Assembly (NCBI RefSeq): GCF_001431625.1
Contig: NZ_LLXT01000118.1
Span: 1 to 39,015, forward strand
DNA from: Stenotrophomonas geniculata ATCC 19374 = JCM 13324
GTDB lineage: Bacteria; Pseudomonadota; Gammaproteobacteria; Xanthomonadales; Xanthomonadaceae
Direction of reading: 5' to 3'
DNA length: 39,015 nt
Made by a program: the position numbers and the translations under genes. This document shows, one piece after another, positions 8,376 through 15,981 of the stretch. The stretch's first letter is position 1, and each line of letters begins with the position of its first letter. Below the pieces are notes generated by a model. The model was not told the DNA's origin and searched no databases. It saw only the letters and a program-made list of their open reading frames with translations.

Positions 8376-9647
8376 TTACTCCGAGCCGGCCAACTGGCGC
8401 TGCCCGGCCATCAACATGGCGTCGCTGGAGGCTTGGAACACGCGCAGGCCGAAGGCCGGCAGGATCGCCAGCAGGTGGTCGAAGATGTCCGACTGCACCG
8501 CCTCGTACTCGCCCCAGGCGGTGCTACGGGTGAAGCAGTACAGCTCCAGCGGCAGGCCTTCGGTGGTCGGCTGCAGCTGCCGCACCAGCAGGGTCATGTC
8601 GGTGTGGATGCCCGGATGGCTGCGCAGGTAGCGCTCCACATAGGCACGGAAGGTGCCCAGGTTGGTCACCCGGCGGCTGTTGACCTCGGCCACGCCCTGC
8701 TCGCGCAGGCGCCCGTTCCACTGCCCCAGCTCCTGTTCCTTGTCCTGCAGGTAGTCGCGCAGCAGCGCGAACTGGCCGAGGAAGGCCAGGTCGCCCTCGT
8801 CCAGGAATCCGACGCTGTGCTGGTCCAGGTACAGCGCGCGCTTGATGCGGCGGCCACCGGCCTCCTGCATGCCGCGCCAGTTCTTGAACGACTCGGTCAC
8901 CAGCTTCTTGGTCGGGATGGTGGTGATGGTCTTGTCGAAGTTCTGCACGGTGATGGTGTGCAGGGCGATGTCGATCACATCACCATCGGCGTTCTGGCTG
9001 GGCATCTCGATCCAGTCGCCGATGCGCACGCGGCCGTCGCCACTGATCTGCACGCTGGCCACCAGCGACAGGATGGTGTCCTGGAAGATCAGCATCAGCA
9101 CCGCGGTGGCCGCGCCCAGGCCGGTGACCAGTGGCCCCAGGGCGACCCCCAGCAGGGTGGCGATGATGGACAGGCCGGCGGCCACGAACACCACGATCTT
9201 GACCACCTGCAGGTAGCCCTTGATCGGCTTGTTGCGTGCGTCGGGCTTGCGCTCGTACAGGCTGTTGGCCGCGTCCAGCGCATGCGAGAACGCCATCGAC
9301 ACGGTCAGTACCGCCCACACGATGCACAGCTTGATGATGACGTTGACCAGGCCGGGCGGCAGATCGGGAATGAGGGTGATGCCCGAGGCGATCACCTGGC
9401 TGGGCACCACGTTGGACAGGCGCGAAATGACCCGCATCAAATGGCTGCCACGCCCGGACTCGGCACCCGGCAGGCGCTGCAGCAGGCGCCGCAGGCCACG
9501 CACCAGGATGCGCTTGGTCACCCAGTTGGCCAGGCCCGCTGCGATCAGCAGCGCCGAGATCATCAACGCCAGGTAGGCGCCGGGATAGGGTTCCAGTGTG
9601 TTCTGCAGCTTTTCCAGCCACTGTACCGCCACCACCGCGTCCACCAT
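8376..9647 (-). CDS. Mechanosensitive ion channel, YbdG/MscM type
   Basis: 423 aa; AAGGAG just before the ATG at 9647 fixes the start (MVDAVVAVQWLEKL). Size and layout match E. coli YbdG (415 aa): about five transmembrane helices, the last being the pore helix GLGAATAVLMLIFQDTILSL, then the MscS beta domain (GRVRIGDWIEMPSQNADGDV, with TTIPTKKLV), and a larger soluble C-terminus. Such channels open under hypo-osmotic stress in the inner membrane. A YbdG-type insertion with RIKRALYLDQHSVGFLDEGD follows the beta domain. It is downstream of folB in the same direction with a 62-nt gap. Confidence 0.88.
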   Translation of the reverse strand: MVDAVVAVQWLEKLQNTLEPYPGAYLALMISALLIAAGLANWVTKRILVRGLRRLLQRLPGAESGRGSHLMRVISRLSNVVPSQVIASGITLIPDLPPGLVNVIIKLCIVWAVLTVSMAFSHALDAANSLYERKPDARNKPIKGYLQVVKIVVFVAAGLSIIATLLGVALGPLVTGLGAATAVLMLIFQDTILSLVASVQISGDGRVRIGDWIEMPSQNADGDVIDIALHTITVQNFDKTITTIPTKKLVTESFKNWRGMQEAGGRRIKRALYLDQHSVGFLDEGDLAFLGQFALLRDYLQDKEQELGQWNGRLREQGVAEVNSRRVTNLGTFRAYVERYLRSHPGIHTDMTLLVRQLQPTTEGLPLELYCFTRSTAWGEYEAVQSDIFDHLLAILPAFGLRVFQASSDAMLMAGQRQLAGSE

Positions 9648-9680
9648 CAGTTGTCTCCTTCTTCCTTCATTGATGTTGAG

Positions 9681-9704
9681 GTTGCCGGCCAGCGGCCGGC
9701 ATGA
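9681..9704. repeat. SMAG-like hairpin repeat, variant without intact GTAG end
   Basis: GTTGCCGGCCAGCGGCCGGC then A, a strong hairpin between folB and the channel gene. It resembles the GCCGGCC..GGCCGGC variant of SMAG but lacks the terminal CTAC. A related copy is at 32704-32728. Confidence 0.6.
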
Positions 9705-9709
9705 CCGGG

Positions 9710-10063
9710 TCACTCCCGCGTGCGCTCGATGATCACGCCCACCGCGCGCGCGCCGCGCACCGCGCCGGGCTTGCTCAGCTTCAGGCGCAGCCACTTCACG
9801 TCGAATTCGGTCAGTACGATCTGCGCGCAACGCTCGGCCAGGGTCTCGACCAGACCGAATTCCGATTCGCGCACGAACTGCTCCAGGCGCTTGCTCACCG
9901 CCTTGTAGTTCAGGGTGTGGGCGATGTCATCGGTAGCCGCAGGGCGACGGTTGTCGAAGCCCATTTCCAGGTCGAACACCAGGTCCTGGCGGATCCGTCG
10001 CTCCCAATCGTAGATACCGATCAGGGCGTCGATCGTCAGCCCCTCGATGAAAACCTTGTCCAT
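9710..10063 (-). CDS. folB: Dihydroneopterin aldolase
   Basis: 117 aa, typical FolB length. It begins MDKVFIEGLTIDALIGIYDW, the canonical start of the family, with the glutamate and tyrosine region NYKAVSKRLEQFV and the second conserved segment FGLVETLAERCAQIVL. It converts 7,8-dihydroneopterin to 6-hydroxymethyl-dihydropterin and glycolaldehyde in folate synthesis; the enzyme works as an octamer in the cytosol. Its neighbour in many xanthomonads is tsaD, here separated by the HEPN/Abi gene and an apparent RNA gene. The ribosome binding site is weak. Confidence 0.93.
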   Translation of the reverse strand: MDKVFIEGLTIDALIGIYDWERRIRQDLVFDLEMGFDNRRPAATDDIAHTLNYKAVSKRLEQFVRESEFGLVETLAERCAQIVLTEFDVKWLRLKLSKPGAVRGARAVGVIIERTRE

Positions 10064-10159
10064 TGCGCTTACCCGCCCGAATACAGGGGGCCATGGTAAC
10101 GGCACGGCGGTGACCCTGCCCGGAACGGGCGATGGGTGGCCGGCACGGGGCGGGCCCGG

Positions 10160-10193
10160 AAAAGACAAAGGGCCCCGCTAGCAGGGCCCTTTG
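10160..10193 (-). terminator. Intrinsic terminator at the 3' end of the candidate RNA
   Basis: On the minus strand AAAGGGCCC and GGGCCCTTT arms flank an 8-nt loop, followed by GTCTTTTCC. It lies about 100 nt before the folB start and does not belong to any protein gene reading in this direction, which implies a separate short transcript or an attenuated folB leader. Confidence 0.65.
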
Positions 10194-10410
10194 GTACTAC
10201 CGTTTGTCCCCAGGGGGAGCTGGAATCCAGCCGCGAGTCCCGGTGGCGCAGGCACGCAGATTAGGCAAGGACCAGATCGCCGGTCAAGGCCAATTCCGAC
10301 AGGGCAGGTCAGGTATTCGCCCGAGGCGAAACGCAGGAAATCAGCCGCGCGGACAACTACGTTCCCTGATGGTGGTCGCCGCCCACTCTCGCGAACATTG
10401 AGCCCTCCTT
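10160..10410 (-). ncRNA. Candidate structured non-coding RNA with intrinsic terminator (6S-like features)
   Basis: Between folB and the Abi gene the minus strand shows RNA-gene features rather than a clear protein gene. Read 5' to 3' it passes AATGTTCGCGAGAGTGGGCG (10379-10401 region), several local hairpins (TTCGCC-TCG-GGCGAA at 10312-10330; GCTGGATTCCAGC; TCCCCCTGGGGA) and ends in a GC hairpin with a T-rich tail (10160-10193). The 5' CGCGAG and GGCGG segments can pair with CCGCC-like and CTCGCG segments near the 3' end, giving a long closed rod with a central bubble, the architecture of 6S RNA, and the start resembles E. coli 6S. Against 6S: no zapA or ygfA neighbours. Promoter not identified; the 5' end is approximate. 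An 81-codon open frame overlaps it. Confidence 0.4.
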
Positions 10411-10421
10411 CACCACCGCAC

Positions 10422-11087
10422 ATGACGATGGCTCCATACGATGTACTGCGGCGCGCGTTGTCAGCGGAGCGCCTGTCGACTTACGAGAGAATCGCATCGA
10501 CCTGCAGCCCTGACGTCACTGCCGATTCCCTGTATCTCTGGAACATGCGGATGTGCGGTGCGCTGATGATGCCGGTCCATCTGTGCGAGGTGGTCATTCG
10601 CAACGCCGCTGCAGCTGTGCTTACCCGACAGCACGGCCCGCGTTGGCCGTGGAATGATGCCTTCCGACGCAGACTGCCAACTTCATCCAGTACTTCTCCA
10701 CGCACGGCACTGGAACAACTTGCCAGCCGCGTAACCGATACACCTGAGATCGTCACCAACCTGCCAATGGTGTTCTGGCAGCAGCTCTTTACATGTCGCT
10801 TCGACTCCACCCTGTGGATACCCGCGCTTGGTGGGGTTCTACGTCATGCGCCTTCGGCCCATCCCAGTGTCATCAGGAAAGCCATCCACGCAGACATTGG
10901 ACGCATCCGCCACCTGCGCAACCGGATCGCGCACCACGAACCCATCCTGGAACGCGACCTCGGTGCCGACCTGGCCGCGATCAGGCGGCTGATCCACGCC
11001 CGCTGCCCGCACACCCTGGGCTGGCTGCAGCGCCATGAGCGGGCGACGACCGTGTTGGCGGCGTCGCCGTTGGCAGGGCGTCGGTAA
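10422..11087 (+). CDS. Abi-family (HEPN superfamily) protein
   Basis: 221 aa from ATG 10422 (ATG 10428 is equally possible; neither has a clear ribosome binding site). The sequence follows the Abi_2-like pattern: LYLWNMRMCGALMMPVHLCE then VVIRNAA near residues 35-65, LPMVFWQQLFTCRFD near 110-125, and RHLRNRIAHHEPILERDL near the end. R166-N-R-I-A-H171 is an Rx4H motif, the catalytic signature of HEPN ribonucleases. Family members were first known from lactococcal abortive phage infection; many chromosomal copies have no assigned role. No partner antitoxin gene is adjacent; instead the upstream neighbour is a candidate structured RNA on the other strand. Open frame upstream to 10191 is probably not translated. 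Confidence 0.75.
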   Translation: MTMAPYDVLRRALSAERLSTYERIASTCSPDVTADSLYLWNMRMCGALMMPVHLCEVVIRNAAAAVLTRQHGPRWPWNDAFRRRLPTSSSTSPRTALEQLASRVTDTPEIVTNLPMVFWQQLFTCRFDSTLWIPALGGVLRHAPSAHPSVIRKAIHADIGRIRHLRNRIAHHEPILERDLGADLAAIRRLIHARCPHTLGWLQRHERATTVLAASPLAGRR

Positions 11088-11093
11088 TACGTC

Positions 11094-11117
11094 CGCCCGG
11101 CGTGGCCCGGCGCTGCC
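11094..11117. repeat. Degenerate SMAG (REP) repeat
   Basis: CGCCCGGCGTGGCCCGGCGC then TGCC: one SMAG copy whose terminal CTAC has decayed to CTGC. It lies between convergent Abi and tsaD genes, 3 nt from the tsaD stop codon. Confidence 0.7.
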
Positions 11118-11120
11118 GGA

Positions 11121-12146
11121 TCACACCGCCGGCAGGGTCGCCATGTCCCAGCGCGGGGTCACATCCACCTTCGGCGGGCTGTGCTGGCCAGCCTGCAGGC
11201 GCAGCGCGCCAGCGAAGGCGATCATCGCGCCGTTGTCGGTGCACAGCGCGGGGCGCGGGAAACAGGCGCGGCCGCCCAGGCGCTCGGCCATCTGCTGCAG
11301 GCGCGCGCGCAGGCGCTTGTTGGCGCCCACGCCGCCAGCCACCACGATCACGTTGGTCCCGGCCGCTTCCAGCGCGCGCTCGCACTTGATCGACAGGGTC
11401 TCGACCACCGCGTCTTCAAAGCCACGGGCGATGTCGGCGCGGGTCTGTTCGCTCTGGTCGCTGTCGCGCCAGGCCATCAGCACCTGGGTCTTCAGGCCGG
11501 AGAAACTGAAATCCAGCCCGGGGCGGTCGGTCATCGGCCGCGCGAAGCGGTACGCGCCCGGCGTCCCCTGCTCGGCCAGCCTGGCCAGCTGGGGACCACC
11601 CGGGTACGGCAGGCCCATCAGCTTGGCGGTCTTGTCGAAGGCCTCGCCGGCCGCATCGTCCAGGGTCTCGCCCAGCAGGCGGTACTGGCCGATGGCGTCC
11701 ACGGCCACCAGCTGGGTATGGCCGCCGGACACCAGCAGCGCCACGAACGGCGCCTCCGGCGGATCGTCTTCCATCAGCGGGGCCAGCAGGTGGCCTTCCA
11801 TATGGTGTACGCCTACCGCCGGCACCTCCAGCGCCCAGGCCAGCGAGCGGGCCACGCCGGCGCCCACCAGCAGCGCGCCGACCAGGCCCGGACCCGCCGT
11901 ATAGGCCACCCCGTCGATGTCGTCTACGCCCAGACCGGCGTCGGCCAGGGTCTGGCGCACCAGCGGCAGCAGCTTGCGGACGTGGTCGCGGCTGGCCAGC
12001 TCGGGCACTACACCGCCGTACTCGGCATGCAGGGCGATCTGGCTGTAGACCGCGTGGGCGCGCAGGGCCGCGCTGCCGGCCAGGTCGGTGTCATACACCG
12101 CCACGCCGGTCTCATCACAGGAAGATTCGATGCCAAGGACTCGCAT
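11121..12146 (-). CDS. tsaD: tRNA N6-threonylcarbamoyladenosine transferase TsaD
   Basis: 341 aa, full length. It starts [19 protein letters not shown], the ASKHA-fold signature, and has the metal-binding HxxxH in H115-MEG-H119, with further conserved blocks [31 protein letters not shown] and [10 protein letters not shown]. TsaD with TsaB and TsaE transfers the threonylcarbamoyl group made by TsaC onto A37 of ANN-decoding tRNAs. It is essential in most bacteria. Divergent from rpsU, the classic arrangement in proteobacteria. Its own -10-like CATAAT lies only 7 nt from the ATG, so the mRNA may be leaderless. Confidence 0.96.
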
Positions 12147-12153
12147 GCCTGCT

Positions 12154-12159
12154 ATTATG
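12154..12159 (-). promoter_or_regulatory. Possible -10 of tsaD (leaderless transcript)
   Basis: CATAAT on the minus strand ends 7 nt before the tsaD ATG at 12146, so initiation would fall at or next to the start codon. There is no Shine-Dalgarno sequence before the ATG, and no clear -35. Confidence 0.35.
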
Positions 12160-12236
12160 ACGCCCCTGCCGCCCCCTCGGGGGATGTGCAGATCTCACTG
12201 CTTTCGAACTTCCGGCCCGTATTCAGGGTTGGCCGC

Positions 12237-12264
12237 TTGCAGTTTGTCTATTCGCCGCTATAAT
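12237..12264 (+). promoter_or_regulatory. rpsU promoter
   Basis: A perfect -10 TATAAT (12259-12264) lies 16 nt after TTGCAG (12237-12242). Transcription would start near 12271, about 42 nt before the rpsU ATG. Confidence 0.7.
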
Positions 12265-12272
12265 GTGCGGCT

Positions 12273-12295
12273 CGCCGGGCGTGACCCGGTTCTAC
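12273..12295 (+). repeat. SMAG copy forming the rpsU 5' leader
   Basis: CGCCGGGCGTGACCCGGTTC then TAC differs from the SMAG half at 6009-6031 at only three positions. It starts at the predicted transcription start and ends 8 nt before the GGAG ribosome binding site at 12304-12307, so the leader is essentially one hairpin (CCGGG-CGTGA-CCCGG). Confidence 0.6.
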
Positions 12296-12312
12296 TGTGT
12301 CCCGGAGATTCC

Positions 12313-12528
12313 ATGCCCAGCGTCAAAGTCCGCGAGAACGAGCCCTTCGAGTTTGCTCTTCGCCGCTTCAAGCGCACTTGCGAAAAGGCCGGTGTGCTGG
12401 CCGAAACCCGCAAGCGCGAGTTCTACGAAAAGCCGACCCAGGAGCGCAAGCGCAAGGCCGCCGCTGCTGTGAAGCGTCAGCTGCGCCGCTCGTCGCGCGA
12501 CGTCACCAAGCGTCAGCGCCTGTACTGA
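12313..12528 (+). CDS. rpsU: 30S ribosomal protein bS21
   Basis: 71 aa, typical length. [20 protein letters not shown] is the diagnostic N-terminus, followed by the basic helix-rich C-terminus ending [10 protein letters not shown]. bS21 binds the platform of the small subunit near the anti-Shine-Dalgarno end of 16S rRNA and helps initiation. GGAG at 12304-12307 lies 5 nt before the ATG. It heads the block leading to yqeY, yihY and dnaG, a variant of the rpsU-dnaG-rpoD macromolecular synthesis operon; a strong terminator follows directly, so much of the transcript probably ends there. Confidence 0.97.
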
Positions 12529-12575
12529 TCGGACGCATCTTCATTGCGGCGGGCTTGCCTGTCGCGATGGAGCCG

Positions 12576-12606
12576 AAGCCGGCACGCGCGAGCGTCGCCG
12601 GCTTTT
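12576..12606 (+). terminator. Intrinsic terminator after rpsU
   Basis: AAGCCGGC and GCCGGCTT arms around a 13-nt loop, followed by TTT. It separates rpsU from yqeY and may be partially read through, as in the E. coli rpsU-dnaG-rpoD operon. Confidence 0.75.
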
Positions 12607-12661
12607 TGCGTTTCCGGGTTCGGGCATCCGCCCCGCCCCACCTACCACCACGAGGTTCCTC

Positions 12662-13105
12662 ATGAGCATGAAGCAGCAGCTCACCGAAGACATGAAGGCC
12701 GCCATGAAGGCGGGCGAGAAGCACAAGCTGGGCGTGATCCGCCTGATCAATGCCGCCATCAAGCAGCGCGAAGTGGACGAGCGCATTGAACTGGATGACA
12801 CCGCCGTGATCGCCGTGCTCGACAAGATGGTCAAGCAGCGCAAGGACTCGGTCAGCCAGTACGAGGCCGCCAACCGCGAGGACCTGGCCGAGATCGAGCG
12901 CGCCGAGATCGTGGTCATCGAAGCCTACCTGCCGGCGAAGATGGGCGAGGCCGAGATCGTGGCCGCCATCCAGGCCGCCATTGCCGAGACCGGCGCCTCC
13001 GGCCCGGCCGACATGGGCAAGCTGATGGGCGCACTGAAGCCCAAGCTCGCCGGCCAGGCCGACATGGGCCTGGTGTCCAAGCTGGTCAAGCAGCTGCTGG
13101 CATAA
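12662..13105 (+). CDS. GatB/YqeY domain-containing protein
   Basis: 147 aa, full length for free-standing YqeY. The sequence MSMKQQLTEDMKAAMKAGEK and the later segments VIRLINAAIKQREVD and AYLPAKMGEAEI mark the family, which shares the tRNA-contacting tail domain of the GatB amidotransferase subunit. The function of the stand-alone form is unproven; a role with tRNA is assumed. GAGG at 12652-12655 precedes the ATG. Position between rpsU and dnaG is conserved in many gammaproteobacteria and Firmicutes. Confidence 0.92.
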   Translation: MSMKQQLTEDMKAAMKAGEKHKLGVIRLINAAIKQREVDERIELDDTAVIAVLDKMVKQRKDSVSQYEAANREDLAEIERAEIVVIEAYLPAKMGEAEIVAAIQAAIAETGASGPADMGKLMGALKPKLAGQADMGLVSKLVKQLLA

Positions 13106-13114
13106 GCCATTGCC

Positions 13115-13155
13115 GGGGTCGGATCCCTTTCGCATCGCGGAAGGGCTCTGACCCC
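13115..13155. repeat. Hairpin repeat GGGGTC...GACCCC (second, non-SMAG family)
   Basis: GGGGTCGGATCCCTT and AAGGGCTCTGACCCC arms around an 11-nt loop, with two mismatches. No GTAG end. From memory this type recurs between genes in Stenotrophomonas genomes. It lies 9 nt after the yqeY stop and could act as its transcript end, though it lacks a T tract. Confidence 0.6.
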
Positions 13156-13208
13156 ATTGATGCATCCGCTTCACCGCCCCTTCGACCCCCGGCTGCTACA
13201 ACATCCCC

Positions 13209-14153
13209 ATGGTCGAGCAATCCAACGCCCCCACCGGCTCGCGTCCCCACGGCTTCCCCGCACGGCTTCGCCACTACGCTGACCGCCTGCAGGACAGCTT
13301 TCCGATGGCGGTCGCCAAGCGCTTCGTCGAAATCGATGTGCTGACCCAGGCCGCTTCGGTCTCCTTCTACGCCCTGCTGTCGATGGCACCGCTGCTGGTG
13401 CTGCTGTTGTGGCTGACCGCCTCGCTGTACCCGCCTGCACAACAGACGTTGATCAGCCAGATCGGCTCGGTGGCCGGCAGCAGCGTGGCCAGCGTCGCCG
13501 ACACCGTGCTGCACAACGCCAACAGCCAGCCCAGCGTGGGTTCGCTGGCCGGGCTGTGGAGCACACTGCTGCTGTTCATCGGCGCCACCGCCGTGTTCGC
13601 CCAGCTGCAGAACGCGCTGAACCGGATCTTCCACACCAGCGGCCAGCGCCTGGAAGGCGTCAAGGCCTGGCTGCGCAAGCGCGTGTTCTCGTTCGGCGTG
13701 GTGCTGGCACTGGGCTTCCTGCTGATCCTCTCGATGACCGCCACCACTGCACTGCAGGTGGTGTTCGCGCAGCTGCCCTCGGTGCTGCCGGCGATCGGCT
13801 ACCTGACCTCGCTGCTGCTCTACACGCTGGCCTTCGCCTTCCTCTACCACTACCTGCCGGACCGCCGCGTGGCGTGGCGCCAGGCCTTCATCGGCGGCGC
13901 CATCACCTCGGTGCTGTTCACCCTGGGCCGGTATGGCATCGGCGTCTACATCGCCACCGTGGCCCCGGGCAGCGCTTACGGCTCGATGGGTGCGCTGGTG
14001 ATCGCACTGGTGTGGATCTACTACGCCACCGCCGTGTTCTTCGTCGGCGCGCTGATGACCGCGGTGATCGACGAGCGCCTGCATGCACGGGCTCAGCTGG
14101 CCAAGGCCGGGGTCGAGGCCGAACAGGCCAGTCCCGGCGTCGCCAGCGAGTAA
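13209..14153 (+). CDS. YihY/BrkB-family inner membrane protein
   Basis: 314 aa with about six transmembrane helices. Family signatures are FVEIDVLTQAASVSFYALLS near residues 36-55, the segment FIGATAVFAQLQNALNRIF, and YLPDRRVAWRQAFIGGAITS near 215-235, with GSAYGSMGALVIALVWIYY. The family was once called ribonuclease BN (rbn) by mistake; the true RNase BN is another protein. The role is unproven; transport has been proposed. No clear ribosome binding site precedes the ATG at 13209. It lies between yqeY and dnaG. Confidence 0.9.
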   Translation: MVEQSNAPTGSRPHGFPARLRHYADRLQDSFPMAVAKRFVEIDVLTQAASVSFYALLSMAPLLVLLLWLTASLYPPAQQTLISQIGSVAGSSVASVADTVLHNANSQPSVGSLAGLWSTLLLFIGATAVFAQLQNALNRIFHTSGQRLEGVKAWLRKRVFSFGVVLALGFLLILSMTATTALQVVFAQLPSVLPAIGYLTSLLLYTLAFAFLYHYLPDRRVAWRQAFIGGAITSVLFTLGRYGIGVYIATVAPGSAYGSMGALVIALVWIYYATAVFFVGALMTAVIDERLHARAQLAKAGVEAEQASPGVASE

Positions 14154-14213
14154 ACTAGGGGAACCTGCCGCCCCTGCTGCGCGCCCTGGCGGCCGCGCCC
14201 CGTTCTGTTGCCC

Positions 14214-15953
14214 ATGGCCCGTATCCCCGACGCTTTCATCGACGATCTGCTCGCCCGCTCCGACATCGTCGAGGTGGTGGGCAGCCGCGTGCCGTTGAAG
14301 CGACAGGGCAAGGAATATGCAGCGCGCTGCCCGTTCCATGACGAGCGCTCGGCGTCGTTCACGGTCTCGCCCACCAAGCAGTTCTATCACTGCTTCGGTT
14401 GCGGCGCGCACGGCACCGCGATCAGCTTCCTGATGAACTACGACCGCCTCGAGTTCCTCGACGCGGTGGATGAACTGGCCAAGCGCGCAGGCATGGAAGT
14501 GCCGCGCAGCGAGAACCCACGCAGCCCCCAGCAGCAGGACGACAGCCGCGAGCTGTATTCGGCGCTTGAGGCGGCCACGAAGTTCTTCCAGAGCAACCTG
14601 CAGGGCAGCGAAAAGGCACGCAGCTACCTGGATGGGCGTGGCGTGGACGAAGAGAACCGCGCACGCTTCCAGATCGGCTACGCGCCGGATGGGTACAGCG
14701 GCCTGCGCGATGCGCTCGGCAAGGACGAGCGGCGCATGAAGCTGCTCGACCGCGCCGGCCTGTTCTCCAAGAACGACCGCGGCCACGTCTACGACAAGTT
14801 CCGCGACCGGGTGATGTTCCCGATCTTCGACCGTCGTGGCCGGGTGATCGCCTTCGGCGGCCGCGTGTTCGAGAAGGACGACGGCCCCAAGTACCTCAAC
14901 TCGCCCGAGACCGCGCTGTTCCACAAGGGCCGCGAACTGTACGGCCTGTGGCAGGTGCGCCAGGCCAACCAGAAGATCGAGCGGCTGATCGTGGTCGAGG
15001 GCTACATGGACGTGGTCTCGCTGTTCCAGTTCGGCGTCACCCAGGCGGTGGCCACGCTGGGCACGGCGACCACGCCGGACCATGCCGAGCTGTTGTTCCG
15101 CAACGCGCCGGACGTGTTCTTCTGCTTCGACGGCGACGCCGCCGGCCGCCGTGCCGGCTGGAAGGCGCTGGAGTCGGTGCTGCCGCGCATGAAGGATGGC
15201 CGTCAGGCCTTCTTCCTGTTCCTGCCCGATGGCGAGGACCCGGACACCATCGTGCGCAAGGAAGGCGCCGAGGCCTTCAACGAACGCCTGAAGCAGGCCA
15301 CGCCGCTGTCCCAGTTCTTCTTCGACGAGCTCACCCGCGAGATCAACCTGGGCACGCTGGACGGCAAGGCGCGCCTGGCCGAGCGGGCCAAGCCGATGCT
15401 GGCGCAGATTCCCGACGGTGCCTTCGGCGACCTGATGAAGCAGCAGCTGGCGCAGCTGACCGGCCTCGGCGGCAACGCCCAGGCTGCACGCGCTTCGATG
15501 CCTCAGCGCCAGCCGGCACGCACTATTCAACCGGTGGCCAAGCGCAGCCTGGTGCGCGGCGCGATCGCCGTGCTGCTGCAGCAGCCGTCGCTGGCGCTGA
15601 CCCTGGGCGGCAAGCACCACTTCCAGGGCCTGCGCCTGCCCGGCGTGGAGCTGCTGCTGGAGCTGCTGGGGCTGGTCGAACAGCGCCCGGACATCAGCAC
15701 CGGCGCCCTGTTGGAACACTTCGACGGCCGCGAGGAACAGGCCTCGTTGCATACGCTGGCGGCACAGACGCTACCCGGCACCGAGGCCAGCTGGACCCAG
15801 GAACTGCATGACGCGGTGGCCCAGCTGGAAAAACAGCTGCTGGTGCAACGTCTGGAGGAGTTGTTGGCAAAGCAGCGCCAACAGGGTCTGGACGATACTG
15901 ACAAATACGAACTGCGCGAGCTGTTGAAGGCCCGCGCCGGGCTGCGCCTGTAG
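14214..15953 (+). CDS. dnaG: DNA primase
   Basis: 579 aa, typical. Start at ATG 14214; a TTG six bases upstream is in frame but lacks support. The N-terminal CHC2 zinc-binding domain uses C39, H42, C60 and C63. The TOPRIM catalytic core follows, with IVVEGYMDVVSLFQ and FCFDGDAAGRRAGWKA. The C-terminal third is the helicase-binding domain that contacts DnaB. DnaG makes the RNA primers for Okazaki fragments. In many relatives rpoD follows it; here the next gene is a secreted phosphatase, so the classic operon is broken after dnaG. Confidence 0.97.
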   Translation: MARIPDAFIDDLLARSDIVEVVGSRVPLKRQGKEYAARCPFHDERSASFTVSPTKQFYHCFGCGAHGTAISFLMNYDRLEFLDAVDELAKRAGMEVPRSENPRSPQQQDDSRELYSALEAATKFFQSNLQGSEKARSYLDGRGVDEENRARFQIGYAPDGYSGLRDALGKDERRMKLLDRAGLFSKNDRGHVYDKFRDRVMFPIFDRRGRVIAFGGRVFEKDDGPKYLNSPETALFHKGRELYGLWQVRQANQKIERLIVVEGYMDVVSLFQFGVTQAVATLGTATTPDHAELLFRNAPDVFFCFDGDAAGRRAGWKALESVLPRMKDGRQAFFLFLPDGEDPDTIVRKEGAEAFNERLKQATPLSQFFFDELTREINLGTLDGKARLAERAKPMLAQIPDGAFGDLMKQQLAQLTGLGGNAQAARASMPQRQPARTIQPVAKRSLVRGAIAVLLQQPSLALTLGGKHHFQGLRLPGVELLLELLGLVEQRPDISTGALLEHFDGREEQASLHTLAAQTLPGTEASWTQELHDAVAQLEKQLLVQRLEELLAKQRQQGLDDTDKYELRELLKARAGLRL

Positions 15954-15981
15954 AGGGGCAGACGCTTTCACGGAGAGGACC

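Noticed and set aside
10194..10420. tRNA, tmRNA, RNase P or SRP RNA in the folB-Abi gap
   Set aside because: No T-loop GGTTCGA, no CCA end, no tmRNA start, no RNase P GAGGAAAGTC motif and no SRP tetraloop region.
10191..10421. N-terminal extension of the Abi protein (77 residues)
   Set aside because: Overlaps the candidate RNA gene and terminator; Pro/Arg/Ser-rich with no similarity to Abi proteins, which start near MAPYDVLRRALS.
10178..10423. 81-codon minus-strand open frame in the folB-Abi gap
   Set aside because: Its end runs into the terminator stem and it lacks domain features; kept only as an alternative explanation for conservation of the region.
13086..15752. 888-codon open frame antisense to dnaG and yihY
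   Set aside because: Low-complexity Gln/Ala/Arg/His protein typical of the mirror frame of a GC-rich gene; it covers two well-identified genes.
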